Assembly (NCBI RefSeq): GCF_900660695.1
Contig: NZ_LR215042.1
Span: 186,001 to 250,000 of the forward strand
Origin: Mycoplasmopsis meleagridis
GTDB taxonomy: Bacteria; Bacillota_I; Bacilli_A; Mycoplasmatales; Metamycoplasmataceae
Length of the DNA: 64,000 nucleotides
Reading direction: 5' to 3'
Below the pieces are notes generated by a model that was given only the letters and a program-made list of their open reading frames with translations, was not told the DNA's origin and made no database searches. Positions 24,838 through 36,640 of this stretch are shown here, one piece after another. Made by a program: the position numbers and the translations under genes. Position 1 is the stretch's first letter. Each line of letters starts with the position of its first letter.

Positions 24838-26104
24838 TAGAGTTAATGAATTTAACCGTAAATATCGTCTTAGCAATGAACTTTTAGACAAGATAAGATT
24901 TTCCACTGACGAAAATAAAAAAATCAGTAGTCAAATTGCTGGAAAACCTAAAAAATTAGGTATTGAAATAATTAAGAGATTTTTCTCAAATCCTGTAGTT
25001 ATTATTTCTTTATTAGTTTTTGTAGTAGTTTTATTAATGTCAATTTTAGTACCGGTTTTTAGTAAGATAGATGATATAGCTCCTGACAAACAAGCTAGTG
25101 CTTTGGCATTTACAGAAAATTTACCTTCTAAATTATCACCTGACGTTGTAAGATACGTAAATGATGGTGATGCTTATTACAAAGCATACATTAATCTTAG
25201 TAATTCACCTTATGCTGATATTTATAATCGCTTTGGTCTTGATAAAATAAAACTAACTATTGACCAAGGTCAAATTATTATGAACTACAATGCATATACT
25301 TTTTATAAATTAAATGCTCTAAACGGCGATTTAGAAGAATTGGCAAGAAACGGTAAGGATGTTTTACAATTAAGTCAAAGTGAATTAAATCAATTATGAA
25401 ATTCATATGATTTAAATAGTATTTTAGGAACTACAACAGATGGTTATGATGTTTGAACTAGAACATGATATGCTTCTTGAAGAGCAATTTGAATTGCTTT
25501 AGTAGTTTCAGTAATTCAAGCTTTAGTAGGTATTAGTTTAGGAGCTTATTTAGGTTTTAGAGCTGGAAGATGAATTGATAGTGTTGTAATGCGTTTAATA
25601 GACATTTTCACTTCAGCTCCAACATTAATTTGAATTTTAATTTTCATTTCAATTATGGGCTCAACACAATATGCACTAATTTTTGCTCTTTCAATTGTAG
25701 GTTGACCAGGTTTTGTTGGAACAGCTAGACTTTATGTCATAACTGTTAAAAATGAAGAATATATTTCAGCAGCTAAAGCTATTGGAGCAAAAACTTCTAG
25801 ACAAGTATTTATACACGCATTACCAGCCGTTATAGGAAAATTAGTATATTCATTCGTTAGAAATATTCCTGGCATTATTCTTTGAATTTCATCACTTTCA
25901 TTCCTTGGTTTCTTTAATGAAAAAGGCGATACAAACCTTGGCCAATTATTAATTGACGCAACTAGAACAACTAGCGAAAATATTTGAATTTTAGTCTTAC
26001 CTGCCTTAATTTTATTAGCCATATCATTATCATTAGCATTTGTTGCATTAGGATTACACGATGCTCTAGATCCTAGAGTTATGGCGAAAAGAAAGAGAAG
26101 ATAA
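24830..26104 (+). CDS. oppC: Oligopeptide ABC transporter permease OppC
   Basis: A 424-residue permease partner of OppB. A soluble N-terminus of about 55 residues precedes the first helix (VVIISLLVFVVVLLMSILVP). An unusually long extracytoplasmic region of about 130 residues follows, then five helices. The EAA loop is clear: YISAAKAIGAKTSRQVFIHALPAVIGKLVYSFVR. It ends with the basic MAKRKRR tail, two bases before oppD. Many Trp codons are TGA, for instance the cluster around residues 205-225. Confidence 0.95.
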
Positions 26105-26106
26105 TT

Positions 26107-28206
26107 ATGTTTAAATTTAAGAAAAATAAAGATGAAAATCTTGAAAATGATATTGAATTAAACGAAGATAATCTTTACAATTCTTCAAATGAAGAAGCAG
26201 ACGACTATGCTGATTTAATTGAAGAAGAAAAACCTAAGAAAAAATTCAAATTATTCGCTAAAAATTCGAAACATGAAAATGAAGAAAATAAAGATGAAGA
26301 CAATTTAGAAGATGATGAGATTTTAGAAGAAAAAGACGAAGTTAAACCTAAAAAATGATTTAGCTTCTTAAGTAGAAAAAACAAAGATGTAATTTCTGAC
26401 GAAGAAGAAACAACTTTAGTAGAAGATAATAATATTTCACCAAGTGAAGAAGAATTAGAAGAAAAACCTAAGAAGAAATTCAAGTTGTTTGCTTGAAGAA
26501 AAAAAGCTGAAAATCTAGATGAAGAATTAGAAGAAAATAATGAACAAATTTCATTTACAACTAAAGAAATTCATTATCAAGATAATTTAGAAAAAAACGA
26601 TTCAGAAGAAAACGAAGAAGTTAAACCTAAAAAATGATTTAGCTTCTTAAGTAGAAAAAACAAAGATGTAATTTCTGACGAAGAAGAAACAACTTTAGTA
26701 GAAGATAATAATATTTCACCAAGTGAAGAAGAATTAGAAGAAAAACCTAAGAAGAAATTCAAGTTGTTTGCTTGAAGAAAAAAAGCTGAAAATCTAGACG
26801 AAGAATTATTAGAATCAGAAAATAAAAAAGAAAGTTTTTCTAATGAAAATACTACTGAATTAGAAGAAGAAAAACCTAAAAAATGATTTAGTTTATTTAG
26901 AAGAAAAAGCAATGAACTAAGTGAAGAAGAATATCAATTAAATCAAAAGTCTGAAAATACTTCAATTACTTCTATGGAAAAAGAAAAAACTTATAGTGAA
27001 ATTTTCTCTCCTGAAATAAAAGAAGAAGAAGAAGACAATATTGATCTTTCAGTAATCAACGATGAATATCAAAAAACTTTAGAAAGTAGTGAAGTTAAAA
27101 TTCCTTGAAAAGCCAAAAAAGTTTATTCTTCAATTGAAGTTGATCCTCTAAAAAATAATAAAGTTCTTGAAGTCAAAAACTTACATGTATCTTTCCCTGT
27201 TGGTAGAAAAAAAACAATTCATATTGTTAGAGGAATTGATTTAGATGTTTATAAAGGACAAATTATAGGTTTAGTAGGTGAATCTGGTTCAGGTAAATCA
27301 GTCACTTCTAAAACTTTAATAAACATTAATCATAATGGTATTGTTTCCGCCGACAAAATTCAAATCAATAATTTGGAATTGACTAAATTAAAGCAACAAT
27401 CTTCATGACAATTTATAAGAGGTAAAAAAATTGGTTATATCCCTCAAGATCCTCTTACATCATTAAACCCTACTAGAACAATTGGTAAACAATTATTGGA
27501 TGCTATTAATACTAATCCTGCCTGAGCTAATGAAACCTATACTAACAAAAGAGCTTATTTAATAGGGTTATTAGAACAATTTGGTTTACGTAATGCTGAT
27601 ACAATTTTTAAAGCCTATCCACATACATTATCTGGCGGTATGAAACAAAGAGTTGTCATTACCATGGTTGTAGCTTTAAAACCAGATGTAATTATTGCTG
27701 ATGAGCCTACTACAGCTTTAGACCCTACAGTTCAAGCTTCTGTATTATCATTATTTGAAAACATACGTAGAAAATATAATATTTCGATTATTCTAATTAG
27801 CCATAATATTTCCGTTATTGCAAAATTCTGTGATTATATATATGTAATGTATGCAGGGAAAATAATTGAAAGAGGAACAAAAAAAGAAATTTTTACTACT
27901 CCAGCACATCCTTACACTTGAGCTTTAATTTCTGCTATACCCGAAACTAAAGATGAAAAACTTTATAACATTAAAGGAACTCCACCAGATATGGCTAATT
28001 TACCTTTAGGTGATCCTTTTGCTTCTAGAAATGATTATGCTCTTGATATTGATTTTATTAAGGAACCTCCTTTAATTCCTATTACACGAACTCATAGTGC
28101 GGCAACATGATTATTGCACCCTAATGCACCAAAAGTAGAATTATCAGAAGATTTATTAAAACGTTTAGATTTATTTAAAGAAACTTTTAAGGAATACCAT
28201 GAGTAA
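26107..28206 (+). CDS. oppD: Oligopeptide ABC transporter ATPase OppD with repeat-bearing acidic N-terminal extension
   Basis: A 699-residue ATPase; ordinary OppD is about 330-400. Residues 1-350 are an extension in which acidic linkers alternate with six basic-aromatic beads: KPKK(K/W)F starting near residues 42, 80, 120, 173, 213 and 256. Residues from about 353 form a complete ABC domain: Walker A GESGSGKS (391-398), Q-loop [11 protein letters not shown], signature LSGGMKQR, Walker B VIIADEP, H-loop ISHN. The OppD C-terminal PxHPYT and peptide-family tail follow. The extension is encoded partly by a 192-bp direct repeat. It overlaps oppF by eight bases. Length, repeats and charge pattern of the extension are seen directly; any membrane or partner binding is inference. 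Confidence 0.93.
26338..26529 (+). repeat. Direct repeat inside oppD, copy 1
   Basis: A 192-base unit identical to 26617-26808 except for one base (T at 26520, C at 26799). The period is 279 bases (93 codons), so gain or loss of a unit keeps the frame. It encodes one [14 protein letters not shown] bead, an acidic linker and one [14 protein letters not shown] bead. Confidence 0.95.
26617..26808 (+). repeat. Direct repeat inside oppD, copy 2
   Basis: Second copy of the 192-base unit. Shorter, more diverged versions of the beads flank the pair at about 26221-26260 and 26863-26907, so the whole extension probably grew by repeated duplication. Confidence 0.95.
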
Positions 28207-30784
28207 TAAAAAAGTTATTTTATCATTAGATAATTTAAAAAAATATTTTGTAAGCCACGGTTCAATCAATAAAGCAGTAGATGGTGTAACTTTTGATGTA
28301 CATGAAGGTGAAATAGTTGGGTTAATAGGTGAATCAGGCTCAGGTAAAACTACAGTAGGACGTTCAATTTTTAGACTTTTCGATGACGTAAATGGTTTTG
28401 TTAGATTAGAAGATAAAATTATTTCTGGTAAAAAAATATCTAATAAATTAAAAAAATATCTACATAAAAATGTACAAATGATTTTTCAAGATCCTCACGC
28501 TTCATTGAATAGTCAACAAAATATTTTCTCTATCCTTAGAGAGCCTTTATTAGTTAATGACATTATCAAAAATAAAATTGATGATATTTTCTTAGATTGA
28601 TTAGAAGTCAAAAAAACTTTTAAATATGAATTTCAAATTCATGCTATGCAACTAGAATTAGATAATTTAAGAATAATTAATAATTTAGCTGAAGAACACT
28701 TTACTAGTTGAAAAAACAAATTTGAAAATTTCGAATTTAATCCTGACTTAGATTTTGATGACAATTTTAATTCTTTCTTTAGTTATTTAGATCAAAAACA
28801 ACAAATAGAAAGTGCTATTATCAATAACCTTTATAGCAATACTTCTAAGTTAATTGATTTTTACTATGAAAAGCAAAAGCAATATCGTGCTAATGATATT
28901 CCAGCTGCGGATTTAGCGCTTCAAAAAGTTTACAAAGATATAGAAAATAATAAATTATTAATCAAATATTCTCAAGAAGGAATTAATGCTCAAAAAGAAT
29001 TAGTTAAAGTAAAAAATGAATATTCTTCGTTTTTAAGAGATAAAAAAGAATTTTTGAATAATGCTAAAAATGTAATTGATAACTTTATTATTGAAACCAA
29101 ACACGAAAAACAATTAGTAAATATTACTCGTTTAAGTGCAAGTGATTTAAATTATTTTGCTCACAATTACAAAAATGAACTTTTATTAGAAAAAAGAGCA
29201 CAATTGCTTAATGAAATTAAATATATAGCTCATTATTTAACTTACGAACAAATAAGAGATTTAATTTCTAATTTAGATAATTATTTGAAATCATTTTTCA
29301 ATATCTATTTGAATGAAATTGAATATCAATCTAATCTTAAAAAAGTAATTAAGAGAGTAATTGATGAAAAATTTGATTTCAAAATTAGTAAATATCAAGA
29401 ACTTTCAAAACAAAAAAGTATTGAATTTCATAAAAGTGAAGCTAATTATTTAGAAAAAATCAATAATTTAGAAAACATTATCGAACAAAGCAAAGTGCAA
29501 AAAACTGATAAATTCAATAGTAAAAATTTAAGTATTAATTATCAAGGATTTTGAAGAGATAATCAACAAGAAGAAAGTTATATCAAAGTTCGTAAATTTA
29601 TTGGACCATTAGATCCAAATGACCCAGAAACTAGAAAATATGATCCTAAATATGTTGATTTAATTAACAAAAGAAAAATCTATTTATTGAAAGAACATAA
29701 CCAAAATATGCAATCAGTTTCAATTGATAAGGCTAAAGAAGCCCATTCAAAAGAAACTGAACAATATTTAGAAGTATTTAAAATTAGAATTAAGGAATTA
29801 CATAAAGAAATTAATGAGGCAAGAACAAAATATGAAGAATTAGTTTCATATCAAACATATTGCAACAATAGATTTGAAGAAATAAAGGATGAATACTTTA
29901 AATTTGTTAACGAAATCTTGTTACAAAGAGAAGATGCTGATAAGAAAAATATTGCAATCGTTACTAGTTCATACAAATCTGATATTTCAGTTAGAGAAGA
30001 AACTTTAAAATCATTTAATATTGAAAAAAAATATTTATCAAAAGATATTGCTAACATTTATATTCTTCTTGGAATTAATCATAATTGAGTTGATAAAAAT
30101 ATTGAAGATGACGAAATTAAAAATGATGAAAACGATATTGATAGTTCTAAATGAGAAAATGATAATTCATTCTATAACTTAAATATATCTATTCCATTAG
30201 CGAAAAAGAAAATTTCTAATTTACTTTACAAAACTACCATTTATAAAGCTTTGGAAGACGTTGGATTATTAAAACAATTTGCTTATCGTTATCCACATGA
30301 ATTTTCTGGTGGACAATTACAAAGAATTGTTATCGCACGTGCTTTAATTACTGAACCTAAAGTTATTGTTGCTGATGAACCAATTGCATCTTTAGATATT
30401 TCAATTCAAGCTCAAGTGGTAAATTTACTTAAAGATTTATGTTTGAAAAAAAATATTGGTTTAATTTTCATTGCGCATGATCTTTCGATGATTGAATATA
30501 TTGCTGACAACGTACAAATTATGCATTTAGGTAAAATTGTTGAATATGGTAAAACAGAAAGCATTTATGCAAAACCATATCATCCATATACAATCAATTT
30601 ATTTAAAGCAATTCCTAAAATTTCTAACGCGCATGAAAAATTCCAAAATGTTTCTTTTGAATTAGATTACATAAAAGAACAACAATTCCCTAATATTCCT
30701 ACCTTTCATAAAATTAATGACGAAGAACATTATGTTTATGGAACAAGCGAACAAGTAAAAAAATGATTAAATGGTGAAAAATAA
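28199..30784 (+). CDS. oppF: Oligopeptide ABC transporter ATPase OppF with ~480-residue insertion
   Basis: An 861-residue ATPase; the usual size is about 310-330. The first 130 residues hold Walker A (GESGSGKTT) and the Q-loop (MIFQDPHASLN). Then come about 550 residues of charged, largely helical sequence with long coiled-coil stretches. The domain resumes at YPHEFSGGQLQRIVIARALI (signature), VIVADEPIASLD (Walker B) and FIAHDLSMIEY (H-loop). The insertion falls between Q-loop and signature, within the helical subdomain. Large OppF proteins of about this size are known from M. genitalium and relatives. The gene ends at a shared hairpin. Confidence 0.93.
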
Positions 30785-30808
30785 AAAGCACAAACGTGCT
30801 TTTTATTT
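30783..30808. terminator. Bidirectional terminator after oppF
   Basis: AAAAAGCAC, loop AAAC, GTGCTTTTT. Symmetric A and T tracts let it end both the opp operon and the convergent helicase gene. Confidence 0.88.
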
Positions 30809-33800
30809 TATTTATTGATAGTTATTTCAATTTCATCATCGGAAGAATTATTTTCATTATATTCGTAAGTATCTTCCATTCAATCCTTTTTATTAAAATT
30901 TTCTTTAGATTCAACTACTAAATCATTCTCTTTTTCTAAGTAAATATTACTTAATTCATTTTTACTATTTTCTAAAGTTAAAGAATTAATAGTATCAATT
31001 TCTTTTTTATTATCAAAAGCAGAAATAGTCTCTTCTCTACTTTCTAATGCTTTAATTTCGTAAATTTTAGAAGCTTTTTGTTGGTAGATTATTTCAGTTG
31101 TTTGATCCTTTTTATATTCATCAATTTCAAGACTTAGATGCGATATGAAATCAAAAATTTCATATTTATCTTTTTCTCATTGAATTCTATCTAGTGCATA
31201 AATACGATAATTTTTACTTTTTATAAATTTAATTTTGTCATGAAATTTTAAATAGTCTTTTACATTTTTAAAGGAATAATCATTAATAATAAAACCTATT
31301 TCTAAAGTTGGACCATTTTTTATTGCAAAATCTATATCAATAGTTCCAATTTTTTCATTATCTTTTAATTCTAAATTATTGTATTTGCCTATTTCATTGG
31401 CTAATTCGTCAAAGATATTTTTCTTTAAGTTATTTAATTTATTATTATTTATTTCCTCTTTCTTTTGAATATAATTTTTTCTTTCTTCATCACTTAATTC
31501 TAAAAATTCTAATCATTTTTTAAAAATAATAATATCTTCACCTGTATTTTCATTTAGAATTATTTCATTAGCCTTGATTGACTTAATAACAATAAGTTTT
31601 TCTTTCGCTCTACTTATTGCAACATTTAGGGCATTTTTACCACCACTTCTTCCCACATATGTAGAATGAATAGCTGCATTTTTATCATAAGCGACTGTAG
31701 CTATAACTAAATCTGCTTCATCACCTTGAATGTTTTCTATGTTTCTTATTAAAAGCTTATTTGTCATTATTGCTTCTTCAAGTTCTTTATGGTTATTCAT
31801 AATATCTTCTTGAATTTTTTCTTTTTGTTTTTTGTTGAAGCAAAGTAAGATAATTTTATTATAGCTATTGATATTTTCTTTAAGTTTACTAATAGCAAAT
31901 TCGTTTTCTTTAATGTTAGTATTATTTATTCATTCGCCTTCAACATCATAAATTTCAATTGGTTTATTATTTTTTTCGTTAAGATGGAATAAATCTATGA
32001 CGTCTAAACTTTCATCATAGAAATGTTTTGAACTAAAAGTCATCAATGCAGCATAATTAGAACGATAATTTTTATCTAACAATATTTCATGCACTTCATA
32101 ACCTTTAGCATAGTCTAAAACAGATTCAATATTACCTAAAATTTCATCATTATCTACTGATCTAAAGCCGAATCAATTAGAAGGTCTCATTTGCTGATCA
32201 TCGCCAGCTAAAATTTTACGTTTGCCTAAATAAAGCATAGGCAAACCTTTTTCGAAAAACATTTGACTTGATTCATCTAAAATAGCATAGTCAAATTCAT
32301 CTTTATTTCAAGCAGATAAATCACTATTTGGAGTAGCTATGATAATAGGGTAGATAGTTTTAATAATTTCTATAAATTTTTTAATAAATTTATAAGGTTC
32401 CATTTTTGCTGTATTGATAACTACAGAAAAATTGTTAACCATAGTTTTATTTTTTTCAATTAGTTTTTTAATTTTTTCAGTAATATTAGTTGCAATATAA
32501 CTATTAATTTTTTTAATATCTATCAAATCCTTGTGAATATATTTTGGCAGCATTGATTTTAATTCTTTAATTTTCGTTAAATCATTTTTATCAAAAGAAG
32601 AACTAGCATTTAATAACTCATTTAAATTAGTGTTTAATCAACCTAAATGATTAAAAATATTTTGGTGATTTTTGTTAATATATTTTCATTTTTTGTTAAA
32701 GAAGTGAAAAAATTTAAGATTATTCTTTTTAAGTAGTTCCTTTTTATAATTTTTGTTTTCAACTTTTATTGTAGGGTATTTAATTTCTTTATCTAAGTTA
32801 ATTAATGTTATAAATTCTTCTTTTTTTAAATCATCAATAGCATCGCCTAATTTAGCTATAAAATAGAGATATTGATCAAATTTATCATTTTTATTTTTGT
32901 TCAAATAGCTTATAAAGTTAATTTCATCATTGCTAATTAATTTGTCTATTTTTTCAGGATTAATTCTATCTTTATTAGAGAAATTAAAGTATTGTAAAAA
33001 TTTTCAATATTTTTTAATTGGTTTATAAAAATCATTGCGGTTTTTAAATTTAGAAATATTTAATTCTAAAGCATATTGATTTAAAATGCCTAATCTATCG
33101 CTAATAACATCAAGGGCGGCCTTTTTTTCAGAACAAACTAAAGAGGTTTTTCCATAGAATAATATATTAGTTAATATATTAACTATAGTTTGACTTTTGC
33201 CTGTTCCTGGTGGGCCTCAAATAATTGTATTTTGGCTTAAAGCACTAATAATAGCACGATCTTGAGAATAATTTGTTGGAGTAATTTTGAAAATAGATTT
33301 ATTAGTGTCGAACATTATTTTATCTATTTTTTCATCGTATATTTTTTTATCAAACTCAACGTCTATAATTTTATCTATTTCATTATCGTTGATGATTTCT
33401 AACATACGATTTCTAGCATAACCTCCAGTAGGTTGACATAAACAAAGAACAAAACCACCGTAGAATTCTAAATTACTATTTCTAATTTCCTCCGCATTAA
33501 ATCTTGGGCAAGAAGTAATTTTTTCTACTTTGAAATCATATAAATCTTTTCAAGAATTATTCAAATTTTCAATGATTTCAACAGGGGCTAAATCTAATAA
33601 ATCCTCACTAAAATTAAGATCGAAATTATTTTGTTTAATTATGAAAATTAGTTTTTCGTTAAGTACAATATCTGGAGAAAGAGATAAAAAAGTGCGACCA
33701 TTTTTAAATTCAAAACTAACTTTTTTATAAAACAAAGGAGCAAAAATTGCTTTGTTATCTATATTAACTTTAACAAAAATAAAGCCAACATAAAGCGGTC

Positions 33801-34230
33801 AAGTGCTTGTTTGTTCAAAAATTTCTTCAACTTTTTTATCAAAAATTTTATAAAAAGTAATATTTTTTTGATTTCTGGCTTTTAGTTCACTTATTATTCT
33901 ATTTTTTTGATTATCAAAATGTTTTTGAATTTGAATTTTTCTTGAATCACTTAATTCAAAATTTGTTTCAGTTAAATAATTAATTAGTTCAATAGGATCG
34001 GTAATTGAAATAGTTTTTTCTATCATAAACGATGTGAATTTTTCAATTAAAGGAACATTATTTTCTTTGCTATAAAGTACTTTATTATAGACCTCTTCGT
34101 CAAAATGCTTGTACAGATCTAAGCAAAAATTATTGTCAGTTTTAGTAAAAACCGCAGGATCGTTAGGAGAAATGTCCAATAAGTTATTAAGAATGGTTTG
34201 ATATTCATTTTTATGATCTTTTTTATTCAT
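30808..34230 (-). CDS. Large superfamily 1 helicase with degenerate nuclease-like C-terminus
   Basis: A 1140-residue protein rebuilt across many TGA codons. It has a 330-residue N-terminal region, then Walker A GPPGTGKSQT (340-349), and after a helical insertion a Walker B-type DESSQM near residue 650. GDDQQMRPS and LDKNYRS follow, then a C-terminal RecA domain with IQGDEADLVIATV and ALNVAISRAKEKLIVI. These are SF1 (Upf1/DNA2-like, DUF4011-type) motifs. Residues about 970-1060 (GTIDIDFAIKNGPTLEIGF, later KFIKSKNYRIYALDRIQWEK) resemble the Vsr/MTES_1575-like endonuclease fold that ends such helicases, but the acidic catalytic residues look lost. A GGGAG site supports the ATG at 34230. Role could be repair, RNA processing or defence. 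Confidence 0.75.
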
Positions 34231-34305
34231 TAATTCTCCCTTTTTGATTAATTGCACTGTAATTTTAAATTTTATTAAAACTTGTTTTAAATTTTAAGAA
34301 GAAAT

Positions 34306-34335
34306 AAAAAAAATATCGCTTGAGCGATATTTTTG
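34306..34335 (-). terminator. Terminator after tRNA-Ile
   Basis: AAAATATCGC, loop TTGA, GCGATATTTT: a ten-base stem with T-rich and A-rich sides, just downstream of the tRNA and upstream of the helicase gene. Confidence 0.85.
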
Positions 34336-34348
34336 GTCACAAATGAAA

Positions 34349-34425
34349 TGGTGCGAACGAATGGACTTGAACCATCGACCTCACGATTATCAGTCGTGTG
34401 CTCTAACCATCTGAGCTACGCTCGC
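34349..34425 (-). tRNA. tRNA-Ile (anticodon GAT)
   Basis: Cloverleaf on the minus strand: acceptor GCGAGCG pairs with CGTTCGC, D arm contains TAGCTCAGATGGTTAGAGC, anticodon loop CTGATAA gives GAT, T arm is GATGG-TTCAAGT-CCATT. Discriminator A and a genomically encoded CCA follow. It lies 59 bases after rpsI, so it may share the rplM-rpsI transcript. Confidence 0.97.
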
Positions 34426-34484
34426 ATTACTCTATGAATTTTATCACAAAATTCATAGATAAATAAAATTATATAATGTATAAA

Positions 34485-34880
34485 CTAACGTTTTGAGAAT
34501 TGACGAGCACGACGAGCGGCATTAAGACCAGGTTTTTTACGTTCTTTAATACGTGCATCTCTAGTTAACATGCCTTCTGGTTTTAATTTTGCACGATATG
34601 AATCACTAGCTAACAATAAGGCACGAGCAATTCCTAAACGAATTGCACCAGCTTGACCGCTTAAGCCGCCACCACGAACATTTACAAAAATATCAAATGT
34701 ACCTTTAGTTTCTGTTAATACTAATGGTTGTTCAGCGTCTTGGATATATAAATCTGATGTTAAATAATCTTTAGCTTCACGATTATTAATCATAAATTTT
34801 CCTGTTCCTGTTTTTAAAGTAACACGAGCAGTTGATGATTTACGACGTCCAAGACCACGATATTCAAGAGTTTTAGCCAT
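34485..34880 (-). CDS. rpsI: 30S ribosomal protein S9
   Basis: 131 residues, complete. [20 protein letters not shown] opens the fold, [21 protein letters not shown] is the central family signature, and the basic C-terminal tail [14 protein letters not shown] is the segment that reaches the P-site tRNA. It follows rplM by one base, the universal L13-S9 pairing. Confidence 0.99.
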   Translation of the reverse strand: MAKTLEYRGLGRRKSSTARVTLKTGTGKFMINNREAKDYLTSDLYIQDAEQPLVLTETKGTFDIFVNVRGGGLSGQAGAIRLGIARALLLASDSYRAKLKPEGMLTRDARIKERKKPGLNAARRARQFSKR

Positions 34881-34881
34881 A

Positions 34882-35316
34882 TTATCTTACCTCTAACTTT
34901 TCTGGTTGTTGTGCTTCATGTTTGTGAGAAGGACCTGCATAAACAAATAAATTTTTACGTTGTTTGTTACCTAGTTTTGTATGTGGTATCATTCCTGAAA
35001 TTGCTTTTTCTACTATTGATGTAGGTTTTTTAACTCTTAATTTAGCAGCAGTAATACTTTTTAACCCACCAGGATAACCAGTATGATGATAGTAAATTTT
35101 GTCTTCTTCTTTATTTGCGGTGAGAATAGCTTTTTCAGCATTAACAATTATTACATAATCGCCCATATCTGCATTAGGAGTAAAAGTTGGTTTATTTTTT
35201 CCTCTTAAAACAGAAGCCACAAAAGCAGCTAAGCGACCTACAACTTGTCCTTCAGCATCTACAACGTATCATTTTTTATTAGCTTTTTCACGATTAATGA
35301 TTGTGGTTTGTCTCAT
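34882..35316 (-). CDS. rplM: 50S ribosomal protein L13
   Basis: 144 residues with one TGA Trp ([17 protein letters not shown]), which places the start at 35316 behind a strong GGAGGAGAC site. [24 protein letters not shown] and the [21 protein letters not shown] signature are all present. A minus-strand -10 box (35366-35371) lies about 50 bases upstream. Confidence 0.98.
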
Positions 35317-35365
35317 TTGTCTCCTCCTTACGTTAGTTCTATAGATTAAGAAAAATTGCTTTTCA

Positions 35366-35371
35366 ATTATA
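35366..35371 (-). promoter_or_regulatory. Candidate -10 box for rplM-rpsI
   Basis: TATAAT on the minus strand in the 157-base divergent gap between rplM and sufS. -35 is not clear. The rest of the gap holds only A+T-rich sequence, including a possible rightward TATATT-like box just before sufS. Confidence 0.45.
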
Positions 35372-35473
35372 GTATATTCAACTAGATTTACTAATAAATC
35401 TATCTATTAAATGAATAATTTAACATAGTGTAATAATAGCAAAAATTTTTTATTATATTAAAATAATTCTATT

Positions 35474-36640
35474 ATGAATAACATTAGAAACTTTTTCCCT
35501 ATTTTAGAAAAAATAACTTTTTTAGACAATGCTGCCTTAAGTCAAAAACCACTTCTAGCAATAGAAAGGGAGAAAGATTTTTATCTAAATTATGCTGTAA
35601 GTACAAGAACTAGTGAATCTCCTATTGGTATACAAAATAATTTAATAATTACACAGGTAAAAGATAAAGTTAGAAAGTTATTAAAAATTAAAAATGACGA
35701 AAATGTCATTTTTACTAGCGGATCAACTGATTCATTAAACAAACTTGCTTTAATGTTAGAAAATTATTTAAATAAAAATGATGAAATTATTATTTCTGAA
35801 TATAATCATTCTTCCAATATAGCTCCTTGGATTAAAATAGCAAATACTAAAGGAGCAAAAGTTATTTTTAGCGATGATATTTTAAGTAAGATTACTAATA
35901 AAACTAAATTAATAACTCTAAGTCAAATTAATAATTCTTTTGAATATAAATTAGATTTAAAGAAAATTTACGAAATAGCTTATAAAAAAGATATTTTAGT
36001 AATAAACGACGCAGCTCAAGCAATTGTTAGCGAAGAAGTTAATTTTTCCAATTGTGATGCAATAGTTTTTAGTACGAATAAATTTTATGGACCTACTGGT
36101 TTTGGAATTTTGGCTTTCAATGAGAAAATAAAAAGAATTATTGAACCTATTTTTTTAGGTGGCGGAATGGTTGATAAAATTGATTCTAATTGCGATATTA
36201 TCTTTAAAAAAGGCGAATTAGCTTTTGAACCAGGCACACCTAATTTAGCTGCTATTCATATGTTTAATGGTTCATTAGATTTTTTTAATACTTTTTTAGG
36301 TTATAAAAAAAGCAAAAAACAGTTACTTTTATTATCGAATTATTTATTTGACAAACTAAAAGAAATTCCCCAAATTAAACTTTATAATTCGAGAGATTCT
36401 CATATCATTATTTTTAATATTCAAAATATCAATGCTCAAGATATTGCACATTATTTAGGAACAAAGAATATTTATGTTAGATCAGGAATTTTTTGTGCTC
36501 AATATTTAAAAAATAAATTAGATGAATCGTCGTTTGTTAGAATTTCTTTAGGAGTTTATAATAATAAAAAAGATTGCGATAATTTAATTAAAGCTTTAAA
36601 AGATGAAATTGATAAAGGGGGTAATTTTCTTGTTATTTAA
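35474..36640 (+). CDS. sufS: Cysteine desulfurase, SufS type
   Basis: PLP enzyme that takes sulfur from cysteine for Fe-S clusters and tRNA thiolation. 388 residues, a little shorter than typical SufS. Fold-type I motifs are present: FTSGSTDSLNKLA, SEYNHSSNIAPW (His over the cofactor), VINDAAQAI (Asp), and the PLP lysine K203 in STNKFYGPTGFGILAF. The active cysteine is C341 in VRSGIFCAQ. There is no ribosome binding site before the ATG; an A+T-rich -10-like box lies about 15 bases upstream, so the mRNA may be near-leaderless. It overlaps sufU by 11 bases. Confidence 0.92.
   Translation: MNNIRNFFPILEKITFLDNAALSQKPLLAIEREKDFYLNYAVSTRTSESPIGIQNNLIITQVKDKVRKLLKIKNDENVIFTSGSTDSLNKLALMLENYLNKNDEIIISEYNHSSNIAPWIKIANTKGAKVIFSDDILSKITNKTKLITLSQINNSFEYKLDLKKIYEIAYKKDILVINDAAQAIVSEEVNFSNCDAIVFSTNKFYGPTGFGILAFNEKIKRIIEPIFLGGGMVDKIDSNCDIIFKKGELAFEPGTPNLAAIHMFNGSLDFFNTFLGYKKSKKQLLLLSNYLFDKLKEIPQIKLYNSRDSHIIIFNIQNINAQDIAHYLGTKNIYVRSGIFCAQYLKNKLDESSFVRISLGVYNNKKDCDNLIKALKDEIDKGGNFLVI

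Noticed and set aside
26338-26808. Direct repeats as a CRISPR array or insertion sequence ends
   Set aside because: Only two long copies, in frame within a coding region, without spacers of uniform length or a transposase.
26205-26912. Long minus-strand serine-rich ORFs opposite the oppD extension
   Set aside because: They are antisense to the Glu/Lys repeat codons (gaa, aaa read back as ttc, ttt) and have no start signals; they repeat because the sense repeats do.
34349-34425. tRNA-Ile as the edge of an integrated element
   Set aside because: No flanking repeat of the tRNA 3' end, integrase or phage gene is visible nearby.
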